Source: Mesorhabditis belari (lineage: Eukaryota > Nematoda > Chromadorea > Rhabditida > Rhabditidae). Taken from it: a DNA stretch of 64,000 bases. Every line of letters begins with the position of its first letter. Position 1 is the first letter of the stretch. Under the pieces are notes generated by a model. The model ran no database searches, had not been told where the DNA came from, and saw only the letters and a list, made by a program, of their open reading frames with translations. The position numbers were made by a program, and so were the translations under genes. The stretch lies in contig CAUEEP010000740.1 in assembly GCA_958450365.1 (NCBI GenBank), positions 1,491,501 to 1,555,500 of the forward strand, given 5' to 3'. Positions 10,490 to 21,558 of the stretch are shown here, piece by piece.

Positions 10490-10956
10490 AAGCTTGAGAA
10501 GTGCGATATGCATGCAAGTGAGGTTGCTAAGTTGGACTGGAATTGCATTTTGGTGAGAACATTCATGGTTGCTTGAGTAATTGTGTTTAGATCTACACCG
10601 ATGCAGGCGACAAAGACGGAAAGAGAGGAATGGCGGGATGGTTTGGAACTGGACATCGACTCAATTTGTATGTTTCTACTTACTTGTGATTGACCTTATG
10701 CATTTTAGTGGCGAACCCTTGAAAGCAACGCACCCGAAGATGAAGCACTCCGAGTATCTGGAAATGATTGCAGTTCAGGAAGCGCTTAATCGGCTGTCAC
10801 AGTGGTCTGATTATTGGTGAGGTTTTCCAAATTTAGCAACACGACGTTAAATATCTGTTCTCTATACGTAAGAAAAATTTAGAATTCTTAACTTTTTAAG
10901 ATTTTGCATGTGAATGAATAAAGCGGAATTAATTTTTAGTTGCCAACCTGTGATGA
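10490..10956 (+). pseudogene. RNase H-like 5' exons, mirrored partial copy 1
   Basis: This is an inverted copy of the first three recognised exons of the minus-strand gene at 11054-11882, encoding IYTDAGDKDGK and the EYLEMIAVQEALN block. The copy ends at the palindrome centre (10956). The next sequence rightward is the spacer with the remaining exons on the other strand, so this side can never yield a complete protein. Confidence 0.8.
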
Positions 10957-11408
10957 TTCTCTTTGTGACTAATTTTTATCAGTTTATTTATTTATTACGA
11001 GAGCAAATTGATTACGATACATTGCAATGACATCTTTGTGGATTTCAATTTCTTTACATTTGGCGGACCTCGCGGACCAATGCCTAAAAATAAATATTAA
11101 AATTATTTAAAATTTTAATTAATTAAAATCAAAAATAAATAAATGTAACATTTAAAATAAAACTTTATTACAATTACTTAAAAAACCCACTTTCTCATTG
11201 CCAGGTATGCCGATGTGGCCTTTCACATGCCTGACCTGTACCCGATCATGGAACGTCTCCAGTATAAGAGCGCGGATTTCTTTTGCTCTAAAACGAAATC
11301 AAATGCTAAAGGCAACAAGAATGAATAAACTTTCTCACGGCGTACTCATTTTGACAGGTCGGTTCCTTGCTAGGATCCAACAGTCTGACGACTTGCTCGT
11401 TATCGGTA
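10957..11408. other. Spacer at centre of unit 1 palindrome
   Basis: This is the only single-copy part of the 8.3-kb unit. It carries the last RNase H-like exons and an AT-rich stretch with repeated TTAATTAATTAAAAT around 11095-11160. The arms abut it at GTGATGAT (10956) and ATCATCAC (11409). The second unit has the same spacer in the same orientation. Confidence 0.8.
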
Positions 11409-11882
11409 AATATCATCACAGGTTGGCAACTTAAAAATTAATTCCGCTTTATTCATTCACATGCAAAATCTTAAAAAGTTAAGAATTCTAAATTTTTCTT
11501 ACGTATAGAGAACAGATATTTAACGTCGTGTTGCTAAATTTGGAAAACCTCACCAATAATCAGACCACTGTGACAGCCGATTAAGCGCTTCTCGAACTGC
11601 AATCATTTCCAGATACTCGGAGTGCTTCATCTTCGGGTGCGTTGCTTTCAAGGGTTCGCCACTAAAATGCATAAGGTCAATCACAAGTAAGTAGAAACAT
11701 ACAAATTGAGTCGATGTCCAGTTCCAAACCATCCCGCCATTCCTCTCTTTCCGTCTTTGTCGCCTGCATCGGTGTAGATCTAAACACAATTACTCAAGCA
11801 ACCATGAATGTTCTCACCAAAATGCAATTCCAGTCCAACTTAGCAACCTCACTTGCATGCATATCGCACTTCTCAAGCTTTT
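11054..11882 (-). CDS. RNase H1-like protein, unit 1 (5' end not identified)
   Basis: Exons on the minus strand: 11818-11882, 11703-11779, 11554-11661, 11339-11429, 11191-11287 and 11054-11083. In order they give the first catalytic Asp in IYTDAG, the Glu in E-M-I-A-V-Q-E-A-L, the third acidic residue in VMIFTDNEQVV, and the HVKGHIGIPGNE loop typical of RNase H1, which cleaves RNA in RNA-DNA hybrids. Two defects show. Exons 4 and 5 do not join in phase with any acceptor I can find, being off by one base. The usual Asp after GNE is replaced, since the last exon gives ALVREVRQM-stop. No hybrid-binding domain or start codon is identified. It may be a decayed host gene rather than a retroelement domain, because it is intron-split. 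Confidence 0.65.
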
Positions 11883-11889
11883 CTAAAGA

Positions 11890-13150
11890 TTTTAATGTTT
11901 TAAATTTATGCTCAAACAAACGCCCATATCTGCCAAATATTATAGGCTAAAGTTAATATTATACAGGACCAGCGGATGAACACCACTTCCTGGGTTGTTA
12001 GTTAAAAACACAGGCGAAAACATGGTCACAGGCATATGTTTTCAAAATTATAATATAGAATTGCTCAAATCCTAAGAATTTGATATAACCGCAAAACCTA
12101 TTTATGAAAACCCAAGCCGAAATCTATAGCAACCAATAAAAATGATTACGTAGTTGAGTCCAACTTTGGAAATAAGTTGTTCAGAAGTTCTTAAGCAACA
12201 CAAATAAACAACAACTCACCGTCTGGAGTCAATTCCCCGTTTTTCCTTGGAGCCGCCTGGAGCTCGAGGAACCTCGATTACATCGACTAAAACACACTTT
12301 TGTGACGGAATTCAGTGTTGGAAAGTAATCCTTAGAAAAACAAATTTCTTCCGAACTACATACCGTACTCTAACAAAAGTCCCCTATAAAACGGTCGCGT
12401 GGTCTAAGTTTACTCTCAAACAAACGAGCATATCTCAGCACCAGTACTTTTGTGTCTAAGCACTTGGCTGTCAAACTAAAAGCGAAAGATAAGTCATTTT
12501 TAAAAAAATATAACGTATTCTTAGCATTAACCAGCACCTAGAAAAATAATTGAAAATGCTACTTGACAATCATTTTGTTCCTAGCCCTGGTTAATACCAA
12601 AGCTAAGTGTGATATTCCAAAAAAATGAACCATCCTGTCTACTTTAATTTGATACCCGAGCGCGCAGAAATCAAAGTACTTTTGCGGGAGACACGGATCT
12701 AGTTTTAGTGTAAACTGTAAACTATCTAATGCTCCTATAATTGAAAGATGGGGGATTTTGATTAAAGTAAATACGGTAGCCAACGAGAGCAAAACAAAAG
12801 TAGCAACTGACCGGATCGAGACGGATTATCAACAATTCGTGCATCATTTTGCTTTCTAGTACTCTATAAAAATAGACACAATAGAGAAATAATAAAAAAA
12901 GTTAACCTGTTTTTTGCGGAGACGTGGCAGAACTCGAAGTAACCACTTCATTTCGAGTAATCCAAAAAAATGAAACAGAATTTTTTACACTTTTTCCTCC
13001 GATTTGAAATGCAAATTTTTCCAAATTTGAAATTTAAGTTTTTGCTGGTATGCAAATTTCGAATTTCATAATTCAGAGTAAAACACTAAAGCACAGAATT
13101 TAGAGGCAGCTTTTCGTATGTTTAAATATTCAAATATTAAAATCCAACCT
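11890..13150. other. Unit 1 right arm, unassigned
   Basis: Mirror of 9600-10485. It contains the mirrored exon-like VDVIEVPRAPGGSK piece (minus strand, about 12223-12289). It also has about 700 bp (12290-12860) of which the part beyond 12470 is only partly matched in the left arm. One open frame at 12613-12850 is broken here by an extra G at 12685 but continuous at 20865-21098 in unit 2; I do not recognise it. Confidence 0.45.
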
Positions 13151-13159
13151 ACTTGATCT

Positions 13160-13310
13160 TATCCATCCAATTGGCACTTTCAACCGTATGGACACTATCT
13201 GAATTGAGAGAATTTGTCGCACAGCTGGGTCTTATACTTTGGATGAGCTTATTCCTGCTTATTCTCCAGACCTTGCCCCGTCCGATTACCATCCGGCCCC
13301 TTCCTCCCCA
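13160..13310 (+). pseudogene. Mariner remnant, unit 1 right arm
   Basis: Reads AYSPDLAPSDYHP on the plus strand near 13250-13300 and then joins directly to INTS4-derived sequence. The tail seen in the left arm is deleted. The identical junction occurs at 21540 in unit 2, so the deletion predates the unit duplication. Confidence 0.75.
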
Positions 13311-13319
13311 CTTCCGCCA

Positions 13320-14300
13320 AATATTCAAGCCTTTGTGGAGAAAACAATTTCTTGTCGAGCGTTTCATCCAAATAATCGTCGCTCACCACTTCGAAATCGC
13401 CCTTGCAGTCTCGGAACGCAAGTGTTTCTAGAATATTTTATATTATCCTTGCCATAAAAAGATCAAGTTCCAAGTCTATTAGCCTAACATTTTAGTTAGA
13501 TCAACAATAATCTCAAGCTTCTGCACCCACATCCATATCGTTGATTCCTTGACAGACTGTCGAAAAAGCATCGTCGCTCAACAATATTTTCTTGCGTTTC
13601 CTATCGTGAACTTTCCTAAAAACACTTTATCTTGATATAACACGAATCAAACTTACACACTGTAAACGTAAAAACTTTTTCGCAAAAAAGCTCTAATAAT
13701 GAACGCTTCTAGTCGAACATTTGAACAAAAATCTTCAGTCATCTAAAAACGAATCAAAACTGCTCTATTTTGTTCCCAACCAGCGTTTTTAACTGTAAAA
13801 AAGTTTTATATATTTGGCTATATTGACAAAAGCTTTGCTTACCCCCAACATTGCAAGCCAAACTGAAACGAATTGCTCATATCATTTTATAAGCATCATC
13901 TCGTGCATACAATGCTCTCGAATATGCCATCCATAACTGTGGTCGTATACCTTGAAAACTAATTAAAACTTGAGCAATTCCTAAAATACCTCAACTTACT
14001 TTAGAAACCGCTTTCTTATAGCAACCGCGCAGATGTTCAGCAAAATTGAATCCAGTTTCGATTTTGTGAAGAAGCTAAATAAAAGTCTATAAAATATCTA
14101 GAAAATCCTCGCACTCTTTCTCGTTGAAAAGCTGTGTCAGCAGCAGATTGTAACGGATTCGACCACATCGTTGAACGATTTGATGAAGCGATTTCAGCAG
14201 CAAAAGTGTCATATCATCGAACGTCGAGATTTTAGCAGCCTTTCATTGAAGTGTTCAAAACTTTACTGTTCCTCTTTCGCGTCATCGTGGGTTTTATTTA
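13320..14300 (-). pseudogene. INTS4: INTS4 fragment, unit 1 right arm
   Basis: Inverted copy of 7681-9135. About 490 bp corresponding to 7697-8187 (most of exon 1, exon 2 and the start of exon 3) are missing, and the junction is at about 14270 (AAACTTTACTGTTCC). The HEAT-repeat exons with the DDAF and TLDKKL blocks remain. Confidence 0.8.
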
Positions 14301-14669
14301 CAGCTCAGGCGGTTCCTCTTTGATTTCCAGCTTCATTGTCTAAAAAATAAAAGTTTAATGGATTTTTTGCACTGAACATGGAAATAAGATTAAAAGAGGG
14401 GTTTACATAAATTTTTTAGCAAAGTTCATGATAAAAAGCTCCCAATTCTTGCTTCATTAAAAAACACTAATTTGTGCTAACAATACTTGGTGCATCTTAG
14501 CAAGCAGCGTTCGTTTTAAGCTGTGAAATTTCTTTCAGATCCACGCTTTAGAAAACCAAAGATGTTTGCTAAAATGAAGAAAATTAGATTAAATATTTTT
14601 TGTTTTGTCGGAAACTCTACTTTAGGAGAACTTTCATACTTGTTTCCGTAATACCTGAAAGAATAGATA

Positions 14670-15575
14670 CAGTACCGAGCAAAAGTCTTGCAACATCACT
14701 TTTTCAAAAAAATCGATGAAATTTTTTTATAGAAAATGCCACCCGTTCGGGGTTTTTTTGTTTTTAATTAGAATAATACATGTACACTTTATTTACAAAA
14801 ACAAATTGAAGTTCAGCGTAAAGCAAAAAAGTAAATGACAAAACTACTAAAAAATGCCCTAAAAACTGGGTGCAAAAGTCTTGCAACATTATACAGAAAC
14901 ATCAAAAATTAATATTCAACCGGTCCACCTTTTGCCAAAATCACTTCATTTAATCGTTTAGGCATTGAGTCGACTAATTCGTGAAGAATTGCTGGGCGAA
15001 TTGAGCTCCAAACTTTTCGTATGTAGAACCATAAGTCAGCTTTTGTGTGAAAGTCTTTTCCTCGTAACTTTGCCTTCACGTAAGCCCATAAATTCTCAAT
15101 AACGTTTAAATCAGACGACATAGGGGGCACCTTGACCAACAAAACATTATTAAGGGCAAACCATCCAGGGAGATGAGCTTTTCCTCCATTTGAGAGATTC
15201 ACCGTGCGACCCATCATGAGCTTGCTCTTGTGGACCGGCGAATTGTCCTGGTAGAGAAACCATTCAGGAGCCATGTGATCCTGAGCAAATGGAAGTAGAC
15301 ATCCTTCTAGTATTTCCATATACTGGCGAGCATTCATGGTTGACTGGACGAGGACGAGCGGACCTTTTGCACCCAGTTTTTAGGGCATTTTTTAGTAGTT
15401 TTGTCATTTACTTTTTTGCTTTACGCTGAACTTCAATTTGTTTTTGTAAATAAAGTGTACATGTATTATTCTAATTAAAAACAAAAAAACCCTACGAACG
15501 GGTGGCATTTTCTATAAAAAATTTCATCGAATTTTTTTGAAAAAGTGATGTTGCAAGACTTTTGCTCGGTACTGT
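14670..15575. mobile_element. Tc1/mariner-type element, copy 2 (complete ends)
   Basis: Starts CAGTACCGAGCAAAAGTC and ends with its complement GACTTTTGCTCGGTACTG. TA flanks both sides, the expected Tc1/mariner target duplication. Length is 906 bp. The inverted ends are unusually long, about 210 bp each (14670-14878 and 15365-15575), and leave under 500 bp of unique interior with the transposase half. The motif GCAAAAGTCTTGCAAC occurs at the outer tip and again at the inner edge of the left end. INTS4 arms flank the element in opposite orientations, so it sits at the junction of unit 1 and unit 2. Confidence 0.85.
14909..15337 (-). CDS. DDE transposase C-terminal half, copy 2
   Basis: Same 142-codon frame as the copy at 6630-7058, with the Asp in YQDNSP and the Glu in VIENLW, and the same 15-residue expansion between them. 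It lies inside the only copy with both complete element ends. It lacks the N-terminal DNA-binding region, so any movement would need a transposase supplied from elsewhere. It shares the orientation of the other two copies. Confidence 0.75.
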   Translation of the reverse strand: MNARQYMEILEGCLLPFAQDHMAPEWFLYQDNSPVHKSKLMMGRTVNLSNGGKAHLPGWFALNNVLLVKVPPMSSDLNVIENLWAYVKAKLRGKDFHTKADLWFYIRKVWSSIRPAILHELVDSMPKRLNEVILAKGGPVEY

Positions 15576-15959
15576 ATCTATTCTTTCAGGTATTACGGAA
15601 ACAAGTATGAAAGTTCTCCTAAAGTAGAGTTTCCGACAAAACAAAAAATATTTAATCTAATTTTCTTCATTTTAGCAAACATCTTTGGTTTTCTAAAGCG
15701 TGGATCTGAAAGAAATTTCACAGCTTAAAACGAACGCTGCTTGCTAAGATGCACCAAGTATTGTTAGCACAAATTAGTGTTTTTTAATGAAGCAAGAATT
15801 GGGAGCTTTTTATCATGAACTTTGCTAAAAAATTTATGTAAACCCCTCTTTTAATCTTATTTCCATGTTCAGTGCAAAAAAATCCATTAAACTTTTATTT
15901 TTTAGACAATGAAGCTGGAAATCAAAGAGGAACCGCCTGAGCTGTAAATAAAACCCACG

Positions 15960-17414
15960 ATGACGCGAAAGAGGAAGCTTCCGGCTATTAAACAGGTAGA
16001 TTTTTATCTGTTTTTATGATAAAACATCTTTTATCATAGAGTATAGCGTGAAAATATGTGTAAAACTTGTAAGCCTTTAAAGTCCTGTAACATTCGTAAG
16101 TTCTTTGTTTAGGAGACGAAACGACGAGGATTCGCGCTAGTGAAAGAAGAGGATGAGCGAAACATTTTGACGGCGCTTGCAGAAGTGACAAAATCGTTGC
16201 AAAATGGGAATCGACCGTTGTAAGTTGTTGAGCCTTGTTTTCGTTGACGAAATGACCTCATGATTTGTTTCTCATCCATTTTAATCGATTAGAGATAAAC
16301 AAGCTATGCTTTTTCATACTTTTTCACTTAGACTTGCTTTTCAGGCTATTGACATAACTGCGCGAGTTCTTGTCGGAGCATTTTTTGACGAATCTCGACA
16401 CGTCGATGATTGATCCACTCTTGAATACCCTCCTCAATGTAAGAATTTTATTCTAGTTCCTTTTAAAGTTTTGAACACTTCAATGAAAGGCTGCTAAAAT
16501 CTCGACGTTCGATGATATGACACTTTTGCTGCTGAAATCGCTTCATCAAATCGTTCAACGATGTGGTCGAATCCGTTACAATCTGCTGCTGACACAGCTT
16601 TTCAACGAGAAAGAGTGCGAGGATTTTCTAGATATTTTATAGACTTTTATTTAGCTTCTTCACAAAATCGAAACTGGATTCAATTTTGCTGAACATCTGC
16701 GCGGTTGCTATAAGAAAGCGGTTTCTAAAGTAAGTTGAGGTATTTTAGGAATTGCTCAAGTTTTAATTAGTTTTCAAGGTATACGACCACAGTTATGGAT
16801 GGCATATTCGAGAGCATTGTATGCACGAGATGATGCTTATAAAATGATATGAGCAATTCGTTTCAGTTTGGCTTGCAATGTTGGGGGTAAGCAAAGCTTT
16901 TTGTCAATATAGCCAAATATATAAAACTTTTTTACAGTTAAAAACGCTGGTTGGGAACAAAATAGAGCAGTTTTGATTCGTTTTTAGATGACTGAAGATT
17001 TTTGTTCAAATGTTCGACTAGAAGCGTTCATTATTAGAGCTTTTTTGCGAAAAAGTTTACACGTGTGTAAGTTTGATTCGTGTTATATCAAGATAAAGTG
17101 TTTTTAGGAAAGTTCACGATAGGAAACGCAAGAAAATATTGTTGAGCGACGATGCTTTTTCGACAGTCTGTCAAGGAATCAACGATATGGATGTAGGTGC
17201 AGAAGCTTGAGATTATTGTTGATCTAACTAAAATGTTAGGCTAATAGACTTGGAACTTGATCTTTTTATGGCAAGGATAATATAAAATATTCTAGAAACA
17301 CTTGCGTTCCGAGACTGCAAAGTTACTTGGCGATTTCGAAGTGGTGAGCGACGATTATTTGGATGAAACGCTCGACAAGAAATTGTTTTCTCCACAAAGG
17401 TTTGAATATTGGGC
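15960..17414 (+). pseudogene. INTS4: INTS4 5' exons, unit 2 left arm
   Basis: A direct copy of 7681-9135, about 8.28 kb further on. It begins MTRKRKLPAIKQ and shares the in-frame TAA in exon 3. A few substitutions and homopolymer length changes separate it from unit 1, for example in the exon 2 codons after the acceptor at about 16112. The shared stop shows decay happened before duplication. Confidence 0.8.
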
Positions 17415-17489
17415 GGTTTCACGTCAATGATCTAGCCCCATCTCCTTCAAGCAGTCAGCGGCCGGGGAGGAAGTGACCCTGATCTCAAG

Positions 17490-17770
17490 CTTTAACCAGG
17501 ATCTGTTGGGGGTTTTGTGGGCATTTGACGAATTCCTCTCTCGTAGAAAATTTTTGGTTTTGAGTCGAAATGATTTTGGAGCCACTTTTTGAGTTCAGCT
17601 TCATTTTGGAAATGTTCTCCATCAAGGGATTTCTACATAGACCTGAAAAGATGGTAATCGGACGTGGCAAAGTCTGGAGAATAAGCAGGAATATGCTCAT
17701 CCAAAGTATAAGACCCAGCTGTGCGACAAATTCTCTCAATTCAGATGGTGTCCATACAGTTGAAAGTGCC
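17490..17770 (-). pseudogene. Mariner transposase 3' remnant, unit 2 left arm
   Basis: The best preserved mariner piece in the window. It reads AYSPDFATSDYHLFRSM-stop-KSLDGEHF, then NEAELKKWLQNHFD and KIFYERGIRQMPTK. This matches the C-terminal tail of DD34D mariner transposases, with one internal TAG. The unit 1 counterpart has extra small deletions. Confidence 0.8.
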
Positions 17771-17899
17771 AATTCATCCATAAGATCGAGTAGGTTGGAT
17801 TTTAATATTTTAATATTTAAACATACGAAAAGCTGCCTCCAAATTCTGTGCTTTAGTTTTTTACTCTGAATTATGAAATTCGAAATTTGCATACCAGCA

Positions 17900-18725
17900 A
17901 AAACTTAAATTTGAAATTTGGAAAAATTTGCATTTCAAATCGGAGGAAAAAAGTGTAAAAAAATTCTGTTTCATTTTTTTGGATTACTCCAAATGAAGTG
18001 GATACTGCGAGTACTGCCACGTCTCCTCAAAAAACAGGTTAACTTTTTTATTATTTCTCTATTGTGTCTATTTTTATAGAGTACTAGAAAGCAAAATGAG
18101 GCACCAATTGTTGACAACAATCAGTCTCGATCCGGTCAGTTGCTACTTTTGTTTTGCTCTCGTTGGCTACCGTATTTACTTTAATCAAAATCCCCCATCT
18201 ATTGGGTTGGGGACTATGACTCGGCGGACAGAAGAAAGACAAATTTATTGACTAGAAATTAGTTTTTCTAAGGATTACTTTCCAACACTGAATTCCGTCA
18301 CAAAAGTGTGTTTTAGTCGATGTAATCGAGGTTCCTCGAGCTCCAGGCGGCTCCAAGCAGAAACCCCAATTGACTCAAAGCGGTGAGTTGTTGTTTATTT
18401 GTGTTGCTCTCATTAAGAACTTCTGAACAACTTATTTCCAAAGTTGGACTCAACTACGTAATCATTTTTATTGGTTGCTATAGATTTCGGCTTGGGTTTT
18501 CATAAATAGGTTTGCGGTTATATCAAATTCTTAGGATTTGAGCAATTCTATATTATAATTTTGAAAACATATGCCTGTGACCATGTTTTCGCCTGTGTTT
18601 TTAACTAACAACCCAGGAAGTGGTGTTCATCCGCTGGTCCTGTATAATATTAACTTTAGCCTATAATATTTGGCAGATATGGGCGTTTGTTTGAGCATAA
18701 ATTTAAAACATTAAAAATCTTTAGA
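17900..18725. other. Unit 2 left arm, unassigned
   Basis: Counterpart of 9600-10485 with the same exon-like VDVIEVPRAPGGSK piece near 18316-18385. The block 18195-18255 (GACTCGGCGGACAGAAG) is shorter than and unlike its unit 1 counterpart, so the units are not exact copies. Confidence 0.45.
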
Positions 18726-18726
18726 A

Positions 18727-19195
18727 AAGCTTGAGAAGTGCGATATGCATGCAAGTGAGGTTGCTAAGTTGGACTGGAATTGCATTTTGGTGAGAACATT
18801 CATGGTTGCTTGAGTAATTGTGTTTAGATCTACACCGATGCAGGCGACAAAGACGGAAAGAGAGGAATGGCGGGATGGTTTGGAACTGGACATCGACTCA
18901 ATTTGTATGTTTCTACTTACTTGTGATTGACCTTATGCATTTTAGTGGCGAACCCTTGAAAGCAACGCACCCGAAGATGAAGCACTCCGAGTATCTGGAA
19001 ATGATTGCAGTTCAGGAAGCGCTTAATCGGCTGTCACAGTGGTCTGATTATTGGTGAGGTTTTCCAAATTTAGCAACACGACGTTAAATATCTGTTCTCT
19101 ATACGTAAGAAAAATTTAGAATTCTTAACTTTTTAAGATTTTGCATGTGAATGAATAAAGCGGAATTAATTTTTAGTTGCCAACCTGTGATGATT
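18727..19195 (+). pseudogene. RNase H-like 5' exons, mirrored partial copy 2
   Basis: Inverted copy of exons 1-3 of the minus-strand gene at 19291-20120, ending at the spacer. Same situation as 10490-10956 in unit 1. Confidence 0.8.
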
Positions 19196-19290
19196 CTCTT
19201 TGTGACTAATTTTTATCAGTTTATTTATTTATTACGAGAGCAAATTGATTACGATACATTGCAATGACATCTTTGTGGATTTCAATTTCT

Positions 19291-20120
19291 TTACATTTGG
19301 CGGACCTCGCGGACCAATGCCTAAAAATAAATATTAAAATTATTTAAAATTTTAATTAATTAAAATCCAAAAATAAATAAATGTAACATTTAAAATAAAA
19401 CTTTATTACAATTACTTAAAAAAACCCACTTTCTCATTGCCAGGTATGCCGATGTGGCCTTTCACATGCCTGACCTGTACCCGATCATGGAACGTCTCCA
19501 GTATAAGAGCGCGGATTTCTTTTGCTCTAAAACGAAATCAAATGCTAAAGGCAACAAGAATGAATAAACTTTCTCACGGCGTACTCATTTTGACAGGTCG
19601 GTTCCTTGCTAGGATCCAACAGTCTGACGACTTGCTCGTTATCGGTAAATATCATCACAGGTTGGCAACTAAAAATTAATTCCGCTTTATTCATTCACAT
19701 GCAAAATCTTAAAAAGTTAAGAATTCTAAATTTTTCTTACGTATAGAGAACAGATATTTAACGTCGTGTTGCTAAATTTGGAAAACCTCACCAATAATCA
19801 GACCACTGTGACAGCCGATTAAGCGCTTCCTGAACTGCAATCATTTCCAGATACTCGGAGTGCTTCATCTTCGGGTGCGTTGCTTTCAAGGGTTCGCCAC
19901 TAAAATGCATAAGGTCAATCACAAGTAAGTAGAAACATACAAATTGAGTCGATGTCCAGTTCCAAACCATCCCGCCATTCCTCTCTTTCCGTCTTTGTCG
20001 CCTGCATCGGTGTAGATCTAAACACAATTACTCAAGCAACCATGAATGTTCTCACCAAAATGCAATTCCAGTCCAACTTAGCAACCTCACTTGCATGCAT
20101 ATCGCACTTCTCAAGCTTTT
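19291..20120 (-). CDS. RNase H1-like protein, unit 2 (5' end not identified)
   Basis: Direct copy of 11054-11882 with the same six exons shifted by about 8238 bp. It has IYTDAG, the E-M-I-A-V-Q-E-A-L block, VMIFTDNEQ and HVKGHIGIPGNE. The acceptor before exon 4 is the cleaner TTTTTAG here, against TTTTTAAG in unit 1. The one-base phase break between exons 4 and 5 is shared. So both copies inherited the same lesion, or the true splice sites differ from my reading. Confidence 0.65.
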
Positions 20121-20124
20121 CTAA

Positions 20125-21390
20125 AGATTTTTAATGTTTTAAATTTATGCTCAAACAAACGCCCATATCTGCCAAATATTATAGGCTAAAGTTAATATTA
20201 TACAGGACCAGCGGATGAACACCACTTCCTGGGTTGTTAGTTAAAAACACAGGCGAAAACATGGTCACAGGCATATGTTTTCAAAATTATAATATAGAAT
20301 TGCTCAAATCCTAAGAATTTGATATAACCGCAAAACCTATTTATGAAAACCCAAGCCGAAATCTATAGCAACCAATAAAAATGATTACGTAGTTGAGTCC
20401 AACTTTGGAAATAAGTTGTTCAGAAGTTCTTAAGCAACACAAATAAACAACAACTCACCGTCTGGAGTCAATTCCCGTTTTTCCTTGGAGCCGCCTGGAG
20501 CTCGAGGAACCTCGATTACATCGACTAAAACACACTTTTGTGACGGAATTCAGTGTTGGAAAGTAATCCTTAGAAAAACAAATTTCTTCCGAACTACATA
20601 CCGTACTCTAACAAAAGTCCCCTATAAAACGGTCGCGTGGTCTAAGTTTACTCTCAAACAAACGAGCATATCTCAGCACCAGTACTTTTGTGTCTAAGCA
20701 CTTGGCTGTCAAACTAAAAGCGAAAAGATAAGTCATTTTTAAAAAAATATAACGTATTCTTAGCATTAACCAGCACCTAGAAAAAATAATTGAAAATGCT
20801 ACTTGACAATCATTTTGTTCCTAGCCCTGGTTAATACCAAAGCTAAGTGTGATATTCCAAAAAAATGAACCATCCTGTCTACTTTAATTTGATACCCGAG
20901 CGCGCAGAAATCAAAGTACTTTTGCGGAGACACGGATCTAGTTTTAGTGTAAACTGTAAACTATCTAATGCTCCTATAATTGAAAGATGGGGGATTTTGA
21001 TTAAAGTAAATACGGTAGCCAACGAGAGCAAAACAAAAGTAGCAACTGACCGGATCGAGACGGATTATCAACAATTCGTGCATCATTTTGCTTTCTAGTA
21101 CTCTATAAAAATAGACACAATAGAGAAATAATAAAAAAGTTAACCTGTTTTTTGCGGAGACGTGGCAGAACTCGAAGTAACCACTTCATTTCGAGTAATC
21201 CAAAAAAATGAAACAGAATTTTTTACACTTTTTTCCTCCGATTTGAAATGCAAATTTTTCCAAATTTGAAATTTAAGTTTTTGCTGGTATGCAAATTTCG
21301 AATTTCATAATTCAGAGTAAAACACTAAAGCACAGAATTTAGAGGCAGCTTTTCGTATGTTTAAATATTCAAATATTAAAATCCAACCTA
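20125..21390. other. Unit 2 right arm, unassigned
   Basis: Counterpart of 11890-13150. It contains a 77-codon open frame at 20865-21098 that is not recognised and is interrupted in unit 1. No domain seen. Confidence 0.4.
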
Positions 21391-21399
21391 CTTGATCTT

Positions 21400-21545
21400 A
21401 TCCATCCAATTGGCACTTTCAACCGTATGGACACTATCTGAATTGAGAGAATTTGTCGCACAGCTGGGTCTTATACTTTGGATGAGCTTATTCCTGCTTA
21501 TTCTCCAGACCTTGCCCCGTCCGATTACCATCCGGCCCCTTCCTC
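21400..21545 (+). pseudogene. Mariner remnant, unit 2 right arm
   Basis: Same truncated piece as 13160-13310, ending at the SDYHP codons and fused to INTS4-derived sequence at the same base. Confidence 0.75.
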
Positions 21546-21558
21546 CCCACTTCCGCCA

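Noticed and set aside
13149..13457. Several overlapping open frames at the mariner/INTS4 fusion
   Set aside because: They cross a junction between opposite-strand relics; the conserved motifs lie in different frames, so the long frames are shadows.
7681..14300. Idea that the 8.3-kb unit is a Maverick/Polinton or Helitron
   Set aside because: No polymerase B, integrase, capsid or Rep/helicase motifs and no Helitron-type ends. The coding pieces are intron-containing host-gene fragments.
10490..20130. RNase H sequence as evidence for an LTR or LINE retroelement
   Set aside because: It is split by several short introns, and there is no reverse transcriptase, protease or integrase nearby. A host RNase H1-type gene fits better.
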